From Hansfordia pulvinata (lineage: Eukaryota; Ascomycota; Sordariomycetes; Xylariales): 64,000 nucleotides of DNA. Under the pieces are notes generated by a model that was not told where the DNA came from, searched no databases, and saw only the letters and a list, made by a program, of their open reading frames with translations. The position numbers and the translations under genes are program-made. The stretch is taken from contig BJKQ01000002.1 in NCBI GenBank assembly GCA_006538405.1, forward strand, positions 496,001-560,000. Reading direction: 5' to 3'. Positions within the stretch are counted from its first letter, which is position 1, and every line of letters begins with the position of its first letter. This document shows, piece by piece, positions 60,182 through 64,000 of this stretch.

Positions 60182-61348
60182 TCAAGCAATGGTGACGCGG
60201 ATGCTCTGCTCGGGCACGAGCAGGAAGGACAGCTGCTCGCTGCGGAGCACGGTGTCGCCGCCGCCGCCGCCGCCGTCGTCTTCGCGCCGGGGCTCCCGGG
60301 CCAGGACGGCACGGGGCCAGGCCAGCCAGGGCTCCCAACCGGCGCCGCCGGGAGGGGAGGAGGAGAGAGAGAGAAGGGGGAAGGGGAGGGGAGGGGAGGA
60401 GCCTGGCGATGGCGGCCTCGCCGGAGCGGCGGGCCCACGCGCCCAGCCACCAGCGGTACGGGCAGCGGTGCATGACGGCGCACCAGTGGGCGAAGAGCAG
60501 GAGGGCCGGGGCGCGACCCTGGCGGAGGAGGTTGACGAACTCGTCGCTGGGTTTGATGACGAGGGTTTTCAGCGGATGGTGTGGAGGAAGGGAAAGGGAG
60601 GAGGGGGGTGGAGGGGGGGGGGGGTGAGAAATTGATATGTGTATGTAGGGGACAAGGAAAAAGAGAAGCTGACAACATCGACAGAGAAGGGAGAAGAAGA
60701 AAACTCACGTGACAACGCCGGGAAAGCTGATAAAGTCCCTCCACAGACAGGGAAACCCGCCACACAGCAGGACCCAGTCCATCAGCTGGCCGAGCGCGAG
60801 GTCGTAGGCGGCGCGGTCGGCGTCGCTCTCGCCCGCCCACAGGTCGGCGGCCCGGATGGCCTCGAGCCTGGCGGTGACGCTGTTCACGTCGTCGTCGTCG
60901 TCGTCGTTCCCGCTCAGGGGGCTGCTGCTGCTGTTGCTGTCCACCTTTTCGATGGCCTCCCTGAGGTCGCTCTGGCGGAAGTGGCCGCTGACGATGGCCA
61001 ACAGGGTCGAGGTGTAGCGCAGGGTGCTGAAGGTGCCGAGCATGTCGAACTGGTCGTCCGGGGCGGACTGGGCCAGGGCGAAGTTGAAGATGACGACGAT
61101 GATGCCGAACATGGCGGCGGGGAGCCACGTTGACTTTGGGGGGCATGTAAGCCCGTGGGCAGAGAAGAGACGAGGGAATGGATGTATATAAAAGACGGGA
61201 GCAAGGGGGGGTTGCTCCAATGTACATAGATAAGAGACAAAATTGACATACCTCGGTGATCTGCAAGTCGGCCGCCCTGAAGACCTCGGAGGCCTGGATC
61301 TGGTAGCGGACGGCGGCGACGTACGTCTTCTCGGCCCTGAGCGACGGG

Positions 61349-61383
<35 letters not shown>

Positions 61384-62028
61384 AGAGGGCAGTCTGCAGT
61401 TGCAGCAGCGCTCGCGCATGAGGTACAGGGAGTAGATGGCGGGGATGAGGTAGCGGTGGTCGTCGATGCCGCAGATGAGGGCGCGGCGGAAGATGACGAC
61501 CTTGGGGTCGTCGCAGTGGGGGAACTTCCAGCTGTCGTCGAGGACGCGGGAGAGGATGTCGCGGAAGGGCCCGATGTCGACGGCCGGGTGCGCCAGGGAC
61601 GTTGTCATCGACTCGGGGATGCGCGCGTGGTACGGGTTCCTCTTCTTGTAGTTGATGTTGCTGTTGTTGCTGCTCCGGCCGCCGGTAGTAGTAATGGTAG
61701 TAGTGCCCGTCGTCGTTGTCGTCGTCGTCATCATCGTCATGACCATCTCCCCGCCACCCCGAGATATCGTCGCGATGCGCCCCCCTGCCCCTCCTCTTCC
61801 CCTTTCTCTTTCCGAGGAAGAAGGAGAAGAAGAAGAGGCGACGGGGCGGCGGGGCAGGGCGACGGGGGCCGGGCGGTCGTGCTCGGTCCAGCCCTGGTAG
61901 ACGCAGGCCTCGTTGCGCCGCCGGCACGCGCTGCACTCGGGCGCCAGCGAGTCGCACTACAGGATTGCGTGGGAAGGCAGGGCGACCGTCAGGAACTCTT
62001 CAACATTGTTCGTCGTCGTCGTCGTCGA

Positions 62029-62060
<32 letters not shown>

Positions 62061-62354
62061 TCAATGATTCCAACATCAACACCACCACCAGTCACCAGTC
62101 ACCCCCTCTCTCCCTATCTCTTTCTCTCTCTCTCTCTCTCTCCTCTTCTCTTTTGGGACCCCCTTCTCCGAGAACCAGCAGACAGACTTTGGGTTGCATA
62201 CCTTGACCCGGCGCTTCCGGCACTGGTTGCACGCCTGTGGGAGTGGTCAATACTCGTAGACAGACGGACGGACGGAGGGGGGGCGGTGCGCTGTGGGCGG
62301 GGATGGACGTACATTGCGTGACTTGTTGTGGAATCTCCGGCTGCCCCCCTGCAT
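60182..62354 (-). CDS. Zn(II)2Cys6 transcription factor (five exons, one frameshift)
   Basis: Fungal zinc-cluster regulator, nuclear. Exons are 62354-62313, 62234-62202, 61956-61252, 61133-60709 and 60546-60182; introns are 78, 245, 118 and 162 nt, all GT-AG. The cluster is assembled from three exons and is perfect, with Cys at 16, 19, 26, 33, 36 and 43 (C-x2-C-x6-C-x6-C-x2-C-x6-C). The 33-nt exon 2 encodes just ACNQCRKRRVK. The rest is a helical regulatory region (IYSLYLMRERCCNC, YQIQASEVFRAADLQITE, FAHWCAVMHRCPYRWWLGAW) like Upc2-type factors, with a poly-Ser stretch near residue 230. Exon 5 changes frame in a CT-rich stretch (about 60350-60405). Two added bases, or one removed, lead to GWEPWLAWP and an end at TGA 60182. 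Total about 523 residues. It is the candidate regulator of the adjacent oxidative genes. Confidence 0.8.
61349..61382. repeat. (GAC)n coding microsatellite
   Basis: Trinucleotide repeat read on the minus strand as poly-Ser in the zinc-cluster factor. Confidence 0.85.
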
Positions 62355-63495
62355 TTCCCCTCGTCGGCTTTTTCTTCTTCTTCTCTGTCGGTGATTTCGG
62401 GGGGATGCTGTCGGAGCGTCTGGTGGAGGGAGAAAGAAAGAAATAGAGAGGCACGGCGACGGGCCAGGATTGTGTCTTGGAAATTGATGTCTGCGTGTCT
62501 GCCTGCCTGCCTGTCCACGGACGGGCCGGCGTCGGGATACGGAGTAGAATTAATGTGGTCCCTTCTTTGGGGGAGTCGGGAGCGCTGGGAGAGGACGAGA
62601 ACCGCCCGGCCGGGAACTTTGGGCTCGTTGGCGTGGCGGACGCGCTGATCATGCCCGACAGCGACACGGGGGGCGGCGAATCATGTCGCCATGCTGCCAA
62701 TATCGTGGGGCCTCGCTCTCCGTGGCCCCCCCATTGTACCCGCGTTTCTGCCCCTCGTGGGAGTCACAGCCCTGTCAGTATAGATGGTACGCGTACAGCC
62801 AGGCTCTGCTCTGCAGCGGAACTTGCCGGGGGAGGGCGCCTCACGAGAACAGGCACCCACCACTAACTACCGGCGCTTTCGGGGACCAGACCCGTGGGAG
62901 CCCGTCGTGTGGCTGACAGAAGCCCGACGGCCCCGACGTATACTATACGGTTTACGGGCAGAGGCAAGAGGCGACCGACCGGTTCTGGCTGGCCGTGGTG
63001 CACTCGCGATACCATAGTAGAGAAATCCTGTATCCCTCCCTCCACGAAATACCTACCTTAGGTTAGGTACGCTGCGTCTTGGAGTCTCGTTCCCCCGGCC
63101 GCGACGAAACCCTGCAATGTCCATGTCCATGGCCAGCGGTCCGGGCGAACAGAATTCGAGCAAGCCGACCAAGACCCGTCCAGTCTTCCGCCAGCCAGAC
63201 CTTCCGGATTTTCAGGATCGTGATTGTGTTGGGATGGTGGCATTGCACCGTACACCGTCGCTGCATCCCCCCTCCCCCAAAGTTAGATCTGCAAGGGACG
63301 GCCGGGTCGTGATTGGGTGGTGGAGGAGGGCGGCCATGGATACGAGTAGGCAGGCCCTGGTATATCGTGGGTTCGAGAGGCAGCCGAGTCATAGGGGCAC
63401 TCTCTTCAATCTTCGGCGTTTGGGCCCCGAACAGGCAAGTCGCCGCCCCTCAAGCACGCCCTGCTCCGCCCTCGCGCTCTACGAGTATAGGCAGT

Positions 63496-63526
<31 letters not shown>

Positions 63527-63528
63527 AT

Positions 63529-63573
<45 letters not shown>

Positions 63574-64000
63574 CACACGATATACCCCTCGCATCTCACC
63601 ACCGCGAACCTGGAAGCGGGACCATCTGCCTTGCTTTATCCGGCAGGCCCCTAGTTGCACTTTGCTTTTTTCTTCTTCTTCTTCTTCTTCTTTCTTTCTT
63701 GCGTACTCGTACTTGGCTTGCTTGCCTGGGTCTGCCCTACAGCCATCACATCACGTGCAGGGCCAGTTGCGTCACATTGTGTGAGTAGTGTGTAGGTGTG
63801 TGTGTGTGTGTCCGAGTGCCCTCTTACGGAAGGTGGGAGACACGGGCTTGAGGCCTTGGCGGAGGAGGGGAGGGGGCCGAACCCAAGACAAACAGCCGAT
63901 CGCCGTCGCGACAAGGTCGCACCGCCCGGGGAGCAACACCATCGCGGGGCTGCCATTGGGTGTCACCAGATCACCCAATGCCCGGGTCACGTCGGTGTCT
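62355..64000. other. Upstream of the zinc-cluster gene, no gene seen
   Basis: It carries three TACGAGTA/TACTCGTA copies (63341, 63480, 63704), a near-palindromic TACCTACCTTAGGTTAGGTA at 63050-63069, and a GGCA repeat. No family-like frame was found. Confidence 0.5.
63496..63570. repeat. (GGCA)n tetranucleotide repeat
   Basis: About eighteen units of GGCA with a single interruption (GATA) near 63526. Confidence 0.9.

Overview
The window is nuclear DNA of a filamentous ascomycete (Pezizomycotina, most likely Sordariomycetes). The evidence is short GT-AG introns of about 57-245 nt with fungal branch-point sequences, strong G/C preference at third codon positions, long CT-rich leaders, and fungal families: a Zn(II)2Cys6 regulator, a P450, DUF4419, DUF1772, NmrA-like and NRDE-2. 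I support 18 protein-coding genes. I saw no convincing tRNA, rRNA, transposon or CRISPR array.

Layout. 1-15.5 kb: a secreted SGNH esterase (+), an F-box protein (-), the nuclear RNA-surveillance factor NRDE-2 (-) and a CLC chloride transporter with CBS domains (+). 15.5-29.5 kb is gene-poor and holds only a DUF4419 protein (-). 29.5-32.5 kb: a dienelactone-hydrolase-like enzyme (+) and a signal-peptide protein with a basic tail (-). 36.3-42.5 kb: a FAR1-type DNA-binding protein (-), a small three-exon protein (+) and eIF3c/NIP1 (+). 44.7-47.1 kb: a secreted class 3 lipase (+) and a hemerythrin-like protein (-). 47.9-62.4 kb is rich in oxidative and regulatory genes: an FAD monooxygenase (-), a P450 (+), a DUF1772 (anthrone-oxygenase-type) membrane protein (+), a possible SnoaL/NTF2-like protein (-), an NmrA-like protein (+) and a Zn(II)2Cys6 regulator (-). 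This looks like a tailoring or catabolic cluster, but no backbone synthase lies in the window.

Eight genes, including the essential eIF3c, need one or more small indels (11 in all) to read through. Most sit in G or C runs and most are repaired by adding one G or C. This points to homopolymer errors in a long-read assembly rather than to eight pseudogenes. Those genes are annotated as CDS with the break noted.

How they fit together. NRDE-2, eIF3c, the F-box protein and the CLC transporter are housekeeping. The SGNH esterase, lipase and basic-tailed protein are likely secreted. The 48-62 kb group could act together on an aromatic substrate, with the zinc-cluster protein as candidate regulator. 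Exon joins, start choices and functions come from reading translations and splice signals by eye.
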